Shown here: piece after piece, positions 43,308-52,756 of the stretch
How positions within the stretch are numbered: position 1 is the stretch's first letter
Layout of the letters: every line of letters begins with the position of its first letter
From: Natronococcus sp. A-GB1
GTDB lineage: Archaea; Halobacteriota; Halobacteria; Halobacteriales; Natrialbaceae
Assembly (NCBI RefSeq): GCF_029688845.1
Contig: NZ_JARUKW010000011.1
Span: forward strand, 1 to 64,000
Length of the DNA stretch: 64,000 nucleotides
Direction: 5' to 3'
Made by a program: the position numbers and the translations under genes
Notes under the pieces: generated by a model
What the model saw: the letters and a program-made list of their open reading frames with translations, nothing else
Databases searched by the model: none
What the model was told of the DNA's origin: nothing

Positions 43308-44861
43308 ATGGAAAACTGGAACCGGCGATCTGTGCTCGCGACCGGCGCGATCATCGCGGTCGGAACGGGTCTCGCGACGGCGAAGCCCAAACGCACCGAC
43401 GACCTACCGACGATGGGGGAAAGCGACGGCTGGTCGTCGGTCGATGGCGGTCCCGGGAACGCCCGTCGCGCGGACGCGAACGCACTCGAGACCCCCGACA
43501 CCGTCGCCTGGCGGGACGAGGGAGGCGGCGAACCCACCGTCGTCGATGGAACCGTCTACCTCGCCAGCGACGAGGTCCGCGCGCTCGATGCGGCCGACGG
43601 CTCGCTCGAGTGGGAGACGACGATCGACGGGCAGAGTCCGACCGTGACCGTCGCGGACGACACCGTCTACGTTGGCGGCGAGGAACTGGTCGCACTTGAG
43701 GCGGCGACGGGGAGCGAGGAGTGGTCGACGACCGTCGGCGACGAGGGCTCGGTGTCGGCACCCCTCGTCGCGTTCGGGACCGCGTACATCCTTTCGGAGG
43801 GGGCGTTGTACGCGTTCGATGCAACCGACGGCTCGCTTCTCTGGGAGCGCGAGTCCGTCGACGTCGACGGCTACGGCGGCGGACCGATGGCGTTCCAGAC
43901 CCGCCAGAGCCAGGTCGTCGCAACTGACAACGCGATCTGGGCGGTCCTCGAGGGAGCCGGGCAGGACGGGCTGGTCGAACTCGAGCCCGCGACGGGCGAG
44001 ACGCGATGGAGCGGCCCCGTCGACGCCGGCACGGGTAGTCTCGCCGCTGCGGACGGAACGCTTCTCGTTCAGAACAACAGCCTCGAGAGCGTCTACACGT
44101 TCGACGCGGAGCGCCGAGAGACCGAGGAGAAGCTCAGCGACGCCTACGTGCTGTCGATCGACGACGGCGTGGCGGTCACGCAGGGGCGGTACGATCTCCA
44201 GGCCGTCGCGCTCGACGACTCCGGGCGGACGACCGGGTGGACCCACAGCGGGTCGTACACGTACGGGCTCCCGGTGATCGTCGGCAACACCGTCGTCGTC
44301 ACACACTCGAGTCCGGATCCCGAAGCCGACGACGACGCAATCCTCGGCCTCGACCTCGAGGACGGCAGCGAGAGCTGGGCGTACGAGTTCGACGACGACG
44401 AGCGCTGGACCGACGGCGCCGACGCCGGGTTCCTCGCGGTCGAGAACGGGACGGTCTACGCACAGCGGGGGCAGGATCTGGTTGCGATCCGACCGACCGA
44501 CTGGGAGGAGAGCGGCGACGAGGACGAGAGCGACGAAACTGACGACGGGGACGACACGAACGGCGACGATGAGGAGTACGAACCGGACGAGGATGACGGC
44601 AACGACTCCGAGGGGAACGAAAGCGCCGGCAACGAGTCCGACAGTAATCAGTCGGATGGCGACGAGAACGGCGGGCCCGAGGACGACGATGGTACTGACG
44701 ATGGCAACGGCGACGATGCGAGCAACGAACCGAGCGAGGACGACAGCGACGACGCCGACGGGATGCCCGGATTCACGGCCGGTGCCGGGATCGCGGGCGG
44801 CGCGCTCGGCCTCGAGTGGCTGCGCCGACGCGCGGGTACCGAGACCGAGCTCGAGGACTGA
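43308..44861 (+). CDS. Surface-anchored PQQ-type beta-propeller protein (paralogue 2)
   Basis: A 517-residue protein. MENWNRRSVLATGAIIAVG is a Tat signal. Propeller blades at residues ~35-405 show repeats such as VRALDAADGSLEWETTI, LVALEAATGSEEWSTTV and LYAFDATDGSLLWERES. A ~75-residue Asp/Glu/Asn/Ser stalk is followed by MPGFTAGAGIAGGALGLEWL, RRR, a PGF-CTERM-like anchor cut by archaeosortase. The predicted product is a lipid-attached propeller standing off the cell surface. An earlier ATG at 43281 would disrupt the signal. It is followed by a T5 tract. Confidence 0.88.
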   Translation: MENWNRRSVLATGAIIAVGTGLATAKPKRTDDLPTMGESDGWSSVDGGPGNARRADANALETPDTVAWRDEGGGEPTVVDGTVYLASDEVRALDAADGSLEWETTIDGQSPTVTVADDTVYVGGEELVALEAATGSEEWSTTVGDEGSVSAPLVAFGTAYILSEGALYAFDATDGSLLWERESVDVDGYGGGPMAFQTRQSQVVATDNAIWAVLEGAGQDGLVELEPATGETRWSGPVDAGTGSLAAADGTLLVQNNSLESVYTFDAERRETEEKLSDAYVLSIDDGVAVTQGRYDLQAVALDDSGRTTGWTHSGSYTYGLPVIVGNTVVVTHSSPDPEADDDAILGLDLEDGSESWAYEFDDDERWTDGADAGFLAVENGTVYAQRGQDLVAIRPTDWEESGDEDESDETDDGDDTNGDDEEYEPDEDDGNDSEGNESAGNESDSNQSDGDENGGPEDDDGTDDGNGDDASNEPSEDDSDDADGMPGFTAGAGIAGGALGLEWLRRRAGTETELED

Positions 44862-44875
44862 TTTCGGCGTATCAG

Positions 44876-44880
44876 TTTTT
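44876..44880 (+). terminator. Oligo-T termination tract after the second propeller gene
   Basis: TTTTT lies 15 nt after the stop codon in GC-rich sequence, as expected for archaeal T-run termination. No stem is needed or seen. Confidence 0.4.
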
Positions 44881-44891
44881 GGCTGTGGCGG

Positions 44892-45062
44892 CTAATCGGA
44901 CGGGATCAGCTCGGCCGGCCGAAACGTGTTCGGCTCGGAGAGCGTCACGATCGTGTGTCCCGTCTCGGTGAAGTGATCGATCGTTTCGCGCGTTCGCTCC
45001 TCTTTCGGCTGTCTCTCTGCGCTGCGAATCTCCCAGTTACAGTTTAGACACCGCTTTTGCAT
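44892..45062 (-). CDS. Small C2H2-like zinc-binding protein, 56 aa
   Basis: ATG at 45062 gives MQKRCLNCNWEIRSAERQPK, EERTRETIDHFTETGHTIVT and LSEPNTFRPAELIPSD. The CLNC and H-x5-H (HFTETGH) pairs form a plausible zinc finger, and the composition is haloarchaeal. It is convergent with the propeller gene. The family has no name that I can give; a nucleic-acid-binding role is a guess. Confidence 0.6.
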   Translation of the reverse strand: MQKRCLNCNWEIRSAERQPKEERTRETIDHFTETGHTIVTLSEPNTFRPAELIPSD

Positions 45063-45157
45063 TATCCGCGGTAAGCGGGGCTATCGAAATCAGTTCTCGG
45101 GTTCCATTTGCAGGGTTGCCGACTCCGAGTGAACGGGGAACCTCGATTCGTCGGCGG

Positions 45158-45832
45158 TTAGTCCGAGAGCGTCGAAGAGGGCGTGGGCTCTGCTTCCTCC
45201 GTCGTGACGTCGAGCTCCGAGGTGACCAGCGACCGGTACGCGCGGCGGAGTCGCTCGGAGAGCGCCTGGTGGGAGACCTCGAGCTCCTCGGAGAGCTCTT
45301 GCATCGAAACCTCCCGTGGGATCTCGAAGTAGCCGTGGTTCGCGGCCGCGACCAGGGTCTCGTACTGTCGCTCCGTGAGCCCCGCCTGCGAGCGGTTGCC
45401 GCTGTCCGTTTCGTAGAGACGGATGATCGTCGGCTCGAGCTGGCGATCCTCCAGCTCGTCGTAGATCGAACTCGCGTCGCTTCGATCCTGGACTCGAATG
45501 TTGAGGACCCACGAGCCGTCCACGGCCGAGGCGTCGAGGATGGTGCCGTCCTCCTCGAGAACCAGCTCGAAGAGATCGGTAGTCTGTGAACTGAACCGAA
45601 CGTTGTACAGCCACTCCTCCTCGCTACCGTTGATCAGTCCGTACTCCTCGATCGGCGAGGCCGCCTCGAGGCCCGCCTCGAGCTCCGATCGCGATGCTCC
45701 GGAAAGCCACAGGTCGTATCCGTTCGAGACGATAGCGGCCTCCGCTTCGCAGGTGAGCGACGGGACGGCGTCGAACAGTTCCGCCAGTCCGGTCCCGTCG
45801 CCCGAAATCTCGAGATTGACGATCGAGGTCAT
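45158..45832 (-). CDS. Bacterio-opsin-activator-like HTH regulator (HTH_10)
   Basis: A 224-residue protein. The N-terminal ~150 residues are the Bat-type alpha/beta sensor domain (MTSIVNLEISGDGTGLAELF...). The C-terminal HTH_10 reads LTERQYETLVAAANHGYFEI, PREVSMQELSEELEVSHQAL and SERLRRAYRSLV. The last ~20 residues are an acidic tail. It is probably a transcription regulator and a paralogue of the gene at 16195. Its location between propeller genes makes envelope targets conceivable but unproven. Confidence 0.88.
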   Translation of the reverse strand: MTSIVNLEISGDGTGLAELFDAVPSLTCEAEAAIVSNGYDLWLSGASRSELEAGLEAASPIEEYGLINGSEEEWLYNVRFSSQTTDLFELVLEEDGTILDASAVDGSWVLNIRVQDRSDASSIYDELEDRQLEPTIIRLYETDSGNRSQAGLTERQYETLVAAANHGYFEIPREVSMQELSEELEVSHQALSERLRRAYRSLVTSELDVTTEEAEPTPSSTLSD

Positions 45833-46724
45833 GAGTTGCTTCTATCAAGACCGGGAACCGGCATAGTCCCGTTTCCAAACTGATTGGGAGCCATAGTAGA
45901 GAATGTATTATTATAGTATGAGTACAGTGCTGAGTATTTGAGGAACCCGTCGCCGAATTCGGCTCGAGTCCACGCTCGGGGCTGCAAGGGTAGCGTCTCG
46001 GGCCGTCTTGCCTTTGATCTCGAGTGTGCCGTATGCTGTGGAGCGACATATTCTGCACAAATTATGTCACTAAGGGCTGCGGCGGACACTGATGGCTGGG
46101 ATTCGAGCGGGACTGGGATGACTGTGGTCGGCCGAACGAGTGTTCCCACGGCGGGGTGTCGTCGAACCGCGTCCGCGACTCGAGGGCCGAGCCCGAGGTC
46201 TCCCGTTCGGTAGCGTGAGCCTGATGCACTCTGTTACCGCTGCTCCGTGCGGTCGTTCCGACGGTCGGATTGCCACCTGCTGATGGCCCAGTTCGGCAGG
46301 AAGAAGACGATTATCGCTGCCACGAGCAGGAAACCTGTCGCGAGGACTGCGAGCATGTTCCATCGGACAATATGTCCGGAAACCAATACGTCTTTCGCTC
46401 GGACGGACCGACGAACGCAGTATCGACCGATCGGGAGTCCGTCGCGGATGATTCGGTACGAGACGGGTACAGGCGATACTGTTTAGCTCGACTGCGTACT
46501 CGGTTCCATCGAATGCGACAACCAACTGGGATGCCGTTCGTACGAAACGGGGGGCCGTCCACCGTCAGACACGATCACGGGCCCGATGCGTTCGACGACG
46601 CTCTGCAGCGGCCGGATCCGCGAACGGCCCACGAGAGGGCGGCTCGCGACGCCACAGTCCGTGTGGCACTTCCAGACACGGATACCCCGATTCGGGGATG
46701 GGGCATGCCGAGTGAGGTGCCGAC
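45833..46724. other. Long spacer before ptsH, no firm gene
   Basis: About 890 bp. 45840-46080 is relatively AT-rich and non-coding. From ~46510 the plus frame MPFVRNGGPSTVRHDHGPDA onward ends in a TGA that overlaps the ptsH start (ATGA), which is how a coupled upstream gene would look. However, its composition is unconvincing and no family fits. Otherwise empty. Confidence 0.35.
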
Positions 46725-47012
46725 ATGAGCAGCGAACGTACCGTGACGATCGTCCCTGAGGCGGGACTGCACGCCCGTCCGGCCGCGAAGTTCGTCCAGA
46801 CGGTCAACGAGCACGACTCGGACGTACAGCTCGTTTACGGCGACGACGACCCGATTTCCGCCGGCAGCATGATCGCGGTGACGAGCCTCGGCGCCGAATC
46901 CGGCGAGGACGTTGGGCTCATCGCCGACGGTCCCGACGAGGAGGCGGCGCTGGACGCCCTCGAGCGTGTCCTGACTACTCCCGAGGACGAACCCGCCGAC
47001 ACCGAGGAGTGA
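46725..47012 (+). CDS. ptsH: Phosphocarrier protein HPr
   Basis: A 95-residue protein. VTIVPEAGLHARPAAKFVQT contains the phospho-accepting His of the GLHARPA motif, and PISAGSMIAVTSLGA corresponds to the regulatory-loop region. A short acidic tail extends beyond the bacterial length. It accepts phosphate from enzyme I and passes it to EIIA-type domains. It is followed by ptsI with 2 nt between stop and start. No EII components are in the window; in haloarchaea EI/HPr can serve a fructose PTS or the DhaKLM dihydroxyacetone kinase. Confidence 0.92.
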   Translation: MSSERTVTIVPEAGLHARPAAKFVQTVNEHDSDVQLVYGDDDPISAGSMIAVTSLGAESGEDVGLIADGPDEEAALDALERVLTTPEDEPADTEE

Positions 47013-47014
47013 CG

Positions 47015-48715
47015 ATGACCGAACGCACGCTCACCGGCACCGGCGCGACACCGCGCTCCGGCGTCGGGACGGTCGTCTGGTACAGCGCGGACGCCGATCT
47101 TCCGGATCCCGAGGACGCAACCGTCGACCCCGAGGTCGAACGCAAGCGGTTCGAGGACGCACGCGAGACCGCTCGGACCGAGCTGGAGGCCGAACGCGAA
47201 CGCACCGCCGAGCGCGTCGGCGAGCAGGAAGCCGGGGTCTTCGATGCACACCGCCAGTTCCTCGCGGATCCACAGATCGAGGACGGCGTCGAGAGCGCCC
47301 TCGAGGCCGCACTCCCCGTCGAGCACGCCGTCCAGCGAGCCTTCGCCGATCCGATCGAGCAGTTCGAGGGGATGGGCGGACGCACGGCGGAGCGAGCCGA
47401 CGACCTTCGGGACGTCAGGGATCGACTCGTTCGGATCCTCGCCGGGGACGATCGGGTCGACCTCGACGAGCTACCCGAGGGGACGGTCGTCCTCGCCGAG
47501 CGACTCACGCCGAGCGACACCGCTCGGCTGGATCCCGATCGGGTCGCCGGCTTCGCCACCGTTACCGGGGGACGAACCTCTCACGCCGCGATCTTCGCCC
47601 GATCGCTGGCGCTTCCGGCCGTGGTCGGCGTCGGCGACGACCTGCACGACGTCACCGAGGGAGCAACGGTCGTCGTCGACGGCGACGCAGGCGAACTGGT
47701 CGTCGATCCGGGCGACGAGCGCCGCGAGGCCGCACGCGCCACCAACGACGTCGAGATCCGCGAGGAACCGGTGACGACCGCCGACGGCATCGGGATCGAA
47801 GTCGCCGCGAACGTCGGTCGGCCGACCGAACTCGAGGCGGCGAACGCCCGGGGCGCCGACGGCGTCGGACTCTACCGAACCGAGTTCCTCTTCCTCGATC
47901 GCGACGCGCCGCCCGACGAGGACGAGCAGTACGAGACGTACCGCGAGGCCCTCGAGACGTTCCCGGATGGCCGCGTCGTCGTTCGAACGCTCGATATCGG
48001 CGGCGACAAACCGATCCCCTACCTCGAGTTGCCCGACGAGGAGAACCCGTTTCTCGGAGAGCGCGGCATCCGACGCTCGCTCGGTCCGGACGCGGATCTC
48101 TTCGAGACGCAGCTCCGCGCGCTGCTCCGGGCGGCCGCAGACGGGGAGGGACGGCTGGCGGTCATGTTCCCGCTCGTCGCGACGCCCGAGGAGCTGACCG
48201 ACGCGCTCGAGACCGTGGGCGCGGTCGCAGACGCGCTCTGCGAGGAGGGCGTCGACTACGCGGTTCCCGAACTCGGCGTCATGATCGAGACCCCCGGTGC
48301 CGTCTTCACTGCACCCGAACTCGCCGCACGGGTCGACTTTCTCAGCATCGGAACGAACGACCTCACCCAGTACGTTATGGCTGCGGCGCGCGAGAACGAA
48401 CGCGTCGCCGGGCTCCGGGAGCCGCGCCACCCCGCAGTGTTGCGAGCCATCGCCCGAACCGTCGAGGCGGCCCACGAGCACGACGCCTGGATCGGTATGT
48501 GTGGAGAGATGGCCGGCGATCCCGAGCTGACCGAACTCCTCGTCGGGCTGGGCCTCGACGAGCTCAGCATGAGCGCGGTCACCGTCCCGGAGGTCAAAGC
48601 CGCGGTCCAGGGGGTCGACACCGAGGACGCAGCCGAGCACGCGTCGGACGCGCTCGAGGCGGCAACCAGCACAGAGGCTATCGCACACATCGAATCCGGC
48701 ACCACGGATCGGTGA
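47015..48715 (+). CDS. ptsI: Phosphoenolpyruvate-protein phosphotransferase (enzyme I)
   Basis: A 566-residue protein. The N-terminal HPr-binding domain is followed by the active-site His loop GGRTSHAAIFARSLALP. The PEP-binding barrel has VGLYRTEFLF, VVRTLDIGGDKPIPYLELP, GERGIRRSL, FLSIGTNDLTQYVMA and WIGMCGEMAGDP with the catalytic Cys. All key residues are kept. It transfers phosphate from PEP to HPr. GGAG at 47006 is well placed for the ATG at 47015; a GTG at 47009 is less likely. Coupled to ptsH. Confidence 0.95.
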   Translation: MTERTLTGTGATPRSGVGTVVWYSADADLPDPEDATVDPEVERKRFEDARETARTELEAERERTAERVGEQEAGVFDAHRQFLADPQIEDGVESALEAALPVEHAVQRAFADPIEQFEGMGGRTAERADDLRDVRDRLVRILAGDDRVDLDELPEGTVVLAERLTPSDTARLDPDRVAGFATVTGGRTSHAAIFARSLALPAVVGVGDDLHDVTEGATVVVDGDAGELVVDPGDERREAARATNDVEIREEPVTTADGIGIEVAANVGRPTELEAANARGADGVGLYRTEFLFLDRDAPPDEDEQYETYREALETFPDGRVVVRTLDIGGDKPIPYLELPDEENPFLGERGIRRSLGPDADLFETQLRALLRAAADGEGRLAVMFPLVATPEELTDALETVGAVADALCEEGVDYAVPELGVMIETPGAVFTAPELAARVDFLSIGTNDLTQYVMAAARENERVAGLREPRHPAVLRAIARTVEAAHEHDAWIGMCGEMAGDPELTELLVGLGLDELSMSAVTVPEVKAAVQGVDTEDAAEHASDALEAATSTEAIAHIESGTTDR

Positions 48716-49048
48716 CTCCTATCGCAGTCACATCCCGTCCGATCGGTATCGCACGTCCGCAGCGCTCCTTGGCCGCCGCGGATCGAATTCGGTGAGTCTT
48801 CACCAGCATACCCCGGCCCACTTTGGAAACGAGGATCGGATCAACGCCCTCGAGTCGAGCCTGCGGTAGCCCGTAGGCAGTGATCCGGACGGTTCGATCA
48901 CCGTCTCTCGTTTCCGTGGCCCCACCTTCAGTCCCGGAGGGCGACGGGTACCCCTTCGATCGCACGGATTTACCGCGCCGGCCGAGAACTCAGGCGATTG
49001 GTGAAAGGTGGCCTGAAAGTATTTGTGAGCTACATAATATGGGGGCGT
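48716..49048. other. Intergenic region between ptsI and a propeller gene
   Basis: About 330 bp with no recognised gene. The promoter of the propeller gene is expected here; the most AT-rich part is 49018-49040 (TATTTGTGAGCTACATAATA), close to the start codon. Confidence 0.4.
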
Positions 49049-50872
49049 ATGAGCGATTGGAGCCGACGATCGGTACTGACGACGGTTGCGGCGCTCTCGG
49101 CGGGGACGGTTGCGTCCGCGGAAGTCGCCGGCGTCGCCCGGGAGGACGAACTCCCAAATCCCGATCTCGAGGCGACCCCGAATCCGGACGCGGGCTGGCC
49201 GTCACACCGCGGTGGCGCCGGACACGCCAGATACGTCGCGGACGGCCCCGAGTTCGAGGACGGGACGCTCGAGGCGGAGTGGTCGATCGACCACCACGAC
49301 GAGATCGCCGTCGCCGACGGGACCGTGTACGCGACGATCGACGACGGCGTCGTCGCGCTCGACGCCGCGGACGGGGCACTGGTCTGGGAGAACCCCGACG
49401 TCGCGGCGACCGCCCCCTCGGTCGACGGCGAGCGGGTGTTTCTCACCGGAACGGAGGTCGTCGCGCTGGACCGATCGAACGGGCGCGTGCGCTGGCGTAC
49501 CGATTTCGGCACGAGCGAGGACGCGGCCTGGCAGACGGTCGCGTACGGCGGCGTCTACGTCGTCGTCAACGAAGTACTGTACGCGCTCGAGCCCGAGAAC
49601 GGTTCGGTTCGATGGGACGTCGCTTCGATCGACGAGGGCGGCGACGGGAGCGGGTTCATCGCCGGAACTGCGGCGGCGAACGGCGTCGTCTACGCCGCGA
49701 CCGAGAGGACGATGCTCGCGTACGACCCCGACACCGGCGAGGAGATCTGGCGCCGCGAGTCCGACGGCCTCGTTCGCGACTCGGCGATCCAGGCGAACGC
49801 GACGGCCGTCGTCTCCGCGACCGGTTCGGACGGCGATCGGCGACGGTACGACGCTCAGACGGGGTCGGTTCTCGGTACGAGGACACCCGAATCCGAGGAC
49901 GAGGTCGCGCTCGGCGAGTCAGTAGCCGTCACCTTGGCGGACAACGCGTACCGCGGCCGCTCGCTCGAGGACGACGGGATCGAGTGGACGCTCGAGGCCG
50001 ACGACACCTACGGCTCGGCCGCCATCGGTGGCGATACCGTGTATGTCGCCATCGCTTCGGACGGCGAGGAGGGACGACGGCGGCTCCTTGCGCTGGACTC
50101 GAGCGACGGCAGCCAACGATGGTCGGTCGCGGACGACGAGGTGCCGATCGGACCGATCCGGGCCCTCACCGAGGACGCGATCTACGTCGACAGCGACGGC
50201 GAACTCATCGCGCTCCGAGGGCGACCCGTGGCGGACGATGACGGTCGAGACGGCGACGACGATAGCGACAACGGCGACGACGACGAAAGTCGGGATCGCG
50301 ACGACAGCGACGATGGCCAGGACGACGCGGACTCCGGTGACCGGGACCGCGACGACGGTGGGAGCGAACGCCAGCCCGATGACAGTGAGGAGACGAACGG
50401 CGACTCCGGTGACGACGAGGAGACGGACGGCGAATCGGGCGACGAGGGGACGGCCGACGAAAACGCGAGCGACGGCGACACCGCCGGTGGCGACGGGGAA
50501 GGCGGCGATAGCGACGACGGGACGGCGATCGACGACAACGAGACCGACGGCGACGACGATCGGGACGACAGAGCGGAAGCGAGCGAAAGCGACGACGGGG
50601 CCGACGAGAGCGAGGACGACGGGAGCGAAGCCGAATCCGAGTCTACGGACGAAGGCGGGGACGACGGCGACGGTATCGCCGAGTCCGACGGGGATGACTC
50701 GGACGACACAGCCGAACCCGTATCCGACGGAGACGGCGCCGACGCTGACGACCTCGAGGACGACGCCGAGGGAATGCCGGGATTCACGGCAGGTGCCGGA
50801 ATCGCGGGCGGCGCGCTCGGCCTCGAGTGGCTTCGCCGTCGTGCGGGTGCTGACGACGAACTCGAGGGCTGA
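49049..50872 (+). CDS. Surface-anchored PQQ-type beta-propeller protein (paralogue 3)
   Basis: A 607-residue protein. MSDWSRRSVLTTVAALSAG is a Tat signal. Propeller blades span residues ~35-390 (VVALDAADGALVWENPD; LYALEPENGSVRWDVAS; LLALDSSDGSQRWSVAD). An extremely acidic ~190-residue Asp/Glu/Gly/Ser stalk then leads to MPGFTAGAGIAGGALGLEWL and RRR, identical to paralogue 2, i.e. a PGF-CTERM anchor. It has the longest stalk of the family. It is convergent with, and 47 bp from, an acidic lipoprotein gene. ATG 49049 is chosen because it starts the signal peptide. Confidence 0.88.
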   Translation: MSDWSRRSVLTTVAALSAGTVASAEVAGVAREDELPNPDLEATPNPDAGWPSHRGGAGHARYVADGPEFEDGTLEAEWSIDHHDEIAVADGTVYATIDDGVVALDAADGALVWENPDVAATAPSVDGERVFLTGTEVVALDRSNGRVRWRTDFGTSEDAAWQTVAYGGVYVVVNEVLYALEPENGSVRWDVASIDEGGDGSGFIAGTAAANGVVYAATERTMLAYDPDTGEEIWRRESDGLVRDSAIQANATAVVSATGSDGDRRRYDAQTGSVLGTRTPESEDEVALGESVAVTLADNAYRGRSLEDDGIEWTLEADDTYGSAAIGGDTVYVAIASDGEEGRRRLLALDSSDGSQRWSVADDEVPIGPIRALTEDAIYVDSDGELIALRGRPVADDDGRDGDDDSDNGDDDESRDRDDSDDGQDDADSGDRDRDDGGSERQPDDSEETNGDSGDDEETDGESGDEGTADENASDGDTAGGDGEGGDSDDGTAIDDNETDGDDDRDDRAEASESDDGADESEDDGSEAESESTDEGGDDGDGIAESDGDDSDDTAEPVSDGDGADADDLEDDAEGMPGFTAGAGIAGGALGLEWLRRRAGADDELEG

Positions 50873-50919
50873 CCGGCCGGGCTCGAGCGGATTCGACGCG
50901 AGACGCGGTAGGCGCCCCG

Positions 50920-52206
50920 CTACTCGACGTCGAGCCGCAGTTCGTACGATTCGAGTTCGGCACAGATGCGGCTCCCGGCGTTGAACGAGCGCTCCTCTCC
51001 CGGTTCGAGGTCGACGTCGAACGAGCTCGATTCCGTCTGTGCCCCGTCGACATCTGTTGCACCGGCGCCATACATCACGATCTCGATGACTCCCGTTATC
51101 TGTTCGTCGGAGTCGTTTGCGGTGTCGGCGCTGACGCGACACTCCGACTCGTCGAACTCGTGGTCCTCGACCACGAAGACTTCCTCCGCCTCCGGGGTCG
51201 TCGTGATCTCGCCGTCGACGGCGCCGTCCTCGTGGTCGACTTCCTGGGCGTTCCACAGTTCCAGCGTGATCCGTGTCGCCTCGGTGCACGGATCGAGATC
51301 CTCGAACCGCGCCGAAAGATCCCTGCTACTGTCCGCGTCGATGCTCTGTGGAGATGCGGTTTCGGCTACCACGTCGGCACCGTCGTAGGCGGTGAACCTG
51401 TAATCGAACTGTAGGTAGCCCTCGTCGGCGTCCTCGCGGGAGATCGGGACACTCACTCCACAGCCCCGAACGCCGTACCCGTCGTACGTCTCGAACTCCG
51501 ATACCTCGAGTGGCGTTTCGTTCACGATCTCGGTTTCGTACCCCTCGGCCTCGAGTTCGACCGTGAGTTCGGTCTCGCCGTCGTGGACGTGCTCGACCGT
51601 CGCCGAGTCGTAGTCGGGATGGTCGACCGTGATCGTGTACTCGTTTTCGTAGATCGGCGTCGAGGCGACGCCGTCCTCGTCGGTCTCCGTATCGAACTCG
51701 AGGGGAATGTCGGCCTCGTGTGGCTCGCCCTCGCCGTCGATCTCGGCCCCTGCAATCGGCTCGTCCGCCGTGTCGGTGACCCGAGCGGTGATCTCGGAGG
51801 TCGGCGGTTTCTCGCCGTCGCTGTCGTCCGTGTCTTCCTCGTCTCCGTCTTCGCTATCCGCCGCCTCGCCGTCCGCCTCCTCGCCGTCTCCGTCTTCGCT
51901 ATCCGCCGCCTCGCCGTCCGCCTCCTCGCCGTCTCCGTCTTCGCTATCCGCCGCCTCGCCGTCCCCGTCTTCATCATCTGACTCCTCATCGTTGTCAGTA
52001 TTACCGTCTGTCCCGTCGTCCGCCTCGCCCTCGCTCGGTTCGTTCCCGCCGTCCGCTGGCTCCTCGTCGGATTCCGACTCCCCACTGTCGGTGGTCCCGT
52101 CGGTCCCGTCCGCCGTACCGTCCTCGGACCCGTCGTCCTCCGTACACCCGGCGAGGACGGTCCCCGCACCGACGCTGACTCCGGAGATAAACGTTCGTCG
52201 CTCCAT
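50920..52206 (-). CDS. Exported acidic lipoprotein with repeat linker and carboxypeptidase-regulatory-like domain
   Basis: A 428-residue protein. MERRTFISGVSVGAGTVLAGC is a Tat/lipobox signal. Residues ~22-135 are an Asp/Glu/Gly/Ser linker containing a perfect 15-residue repeat (GDGEEADGEAADSED). Then come a carboxypeptidase-regulatory-like beta-sandwich (ITARVTDTADEPIAGAEIDG) and a C-terminal domain (ETPLEVSEFETYDGYGVRGC; FNAGSRICAELESYELRLDV) shared with the lipoprotein at 55523. It is probably membrane-anchored, displayed outside, and a possible partner of the adjacent propeller. Five conserved Cys may form disulfides. Confidence 0.8.
   Translation of the reverse strand: MERRTFISGVSVGAGTVLAGCTEDDGSEDGTADGTDGTTDSGESESDEEPADGGNEPSEGEADDGTDGNTDNDEESDDEDGDGEAADSEDGDGEEADGEAADSEDGDGEEADGEAADSEDGDEEDTDDSDGEKPPTSEITARVTDTADEPIAGAEIDGEGEPHEADIPLEFDTETDEDGVASTPIYENEYTITVDHPDYDSATVEHVHDGETELTVELEAEGYETEIVNETPLEVSEFETYDGYGVRGCGVSVPISREDADEGYLQFDYRFTAYDGADVVAETASPQSIDADSSRDLSARFEDLDPCTEATRITLELWNAQEVDHEDGAVDGEITTTPEAEEVFVVEDHEFDESECRVSADTANDSDEQITGVIEIVMYGAGATDVDGAQTESSSFDVDLEPGEERSFNAGSRICAELESYELRLDVE
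51841..51964. repeat. 45-bp perfect tandem repeat inside the lipoprotein gene
   Basis: Two full 45-bp units (51841-51885, 51886-51930) and most of a third (to 51964), identical at DNA level. It encodes the 15-residue acidic repeat of the linker. DNA-level identity points to recent slippage or recombination and probable length variation among strains. Confidence 0.9.
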
Positions 52207-52296
52207 ACCGGTTGTCGACGGACGCTTCCCTAAAGTCTACTCATTGATATGTCGGCTCAGTTGGACACAGTGTTCGACGAACGAAAACGAGACGGG

Positions 52297-52641
52297 TTAT
52301 CGAACACGCTGGCGAACGTCGCGCAACCGCCCGGTAGCCGATTTAGACCCGGCGTCCCGGCGCTCGTGGTCGCGCCAGATCTCGGTGATAATCGGGCCGT
52401 CGAATCCCTCGTACACCGGCACGAGTCGCTCGAAGTCGATTTCCCCGTCGCCGATCTGGAGCCCCTCGCCGTCGACGCCGGCCGCGTCGGCGACGTGCAG
52501 GTATGCCGTGTGGGCCCGGAGAGCCCGGGCGTGCTCGACCAGATCCACGCCGGCGTAGTTACACCACAGTTGCCTTCGCTGGCCAACCGCCTCGCCTCGA
52601 GCAGATCGGATCGGAGCTCCATCGACTCGGTGTTGTTTCAT
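52297..52641 (-). pseudogene. C-terminal fragment of a sugar-phosphate isomerase/epimerase-type TIM barrel
   Basis: The frame encodes LVEHARALRAHTAYLHVADA, AGVDGEGLQIGDGEIDFERL and VPVYEGFDGPIITEIWRDHE. This matches the last strands of xylose-isomerase-like TIM barrels (the 'LHVAD..G....GEGEIDF' metal-site end). The first three-quarters of such an enzyme is missing and the upstream region is unrelated, so it is a remnant. Confidence 0.6.
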
Positions 52642-52756
52642 ACGGTTATTTTCCTGGCGGTTTCAAGCTCGACGGGAGGAGCCGATAACCGATGTTGGGC
52701 CACCGGCTGCTGCTGGTAAAGGCTTAACACTCCGTACGGCGTCTCTCGTCGAAACC

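Noticed and set aside
44510-44760. Acidic Asp/Glu stretches of the propeller genes as separate low-complexity genes or repeats
   Set aside because: They are in frame with propeller and anchor and are best explained as extracellular stalks common in haloarchaeal surface proteins.
46510-46728. Gene coupled upstream of ptsH by an ATGA overlap
   Set aside because: The overlap is suggestive, but the encoded sequence has no family match and doubtful composition; kept only as a note in the spacer.
47471-48688. 405-codon minus-strand frame over ptsI
   Set aside because: Antisense of enzyme I, whose active-site motifs are all on the plus strand.
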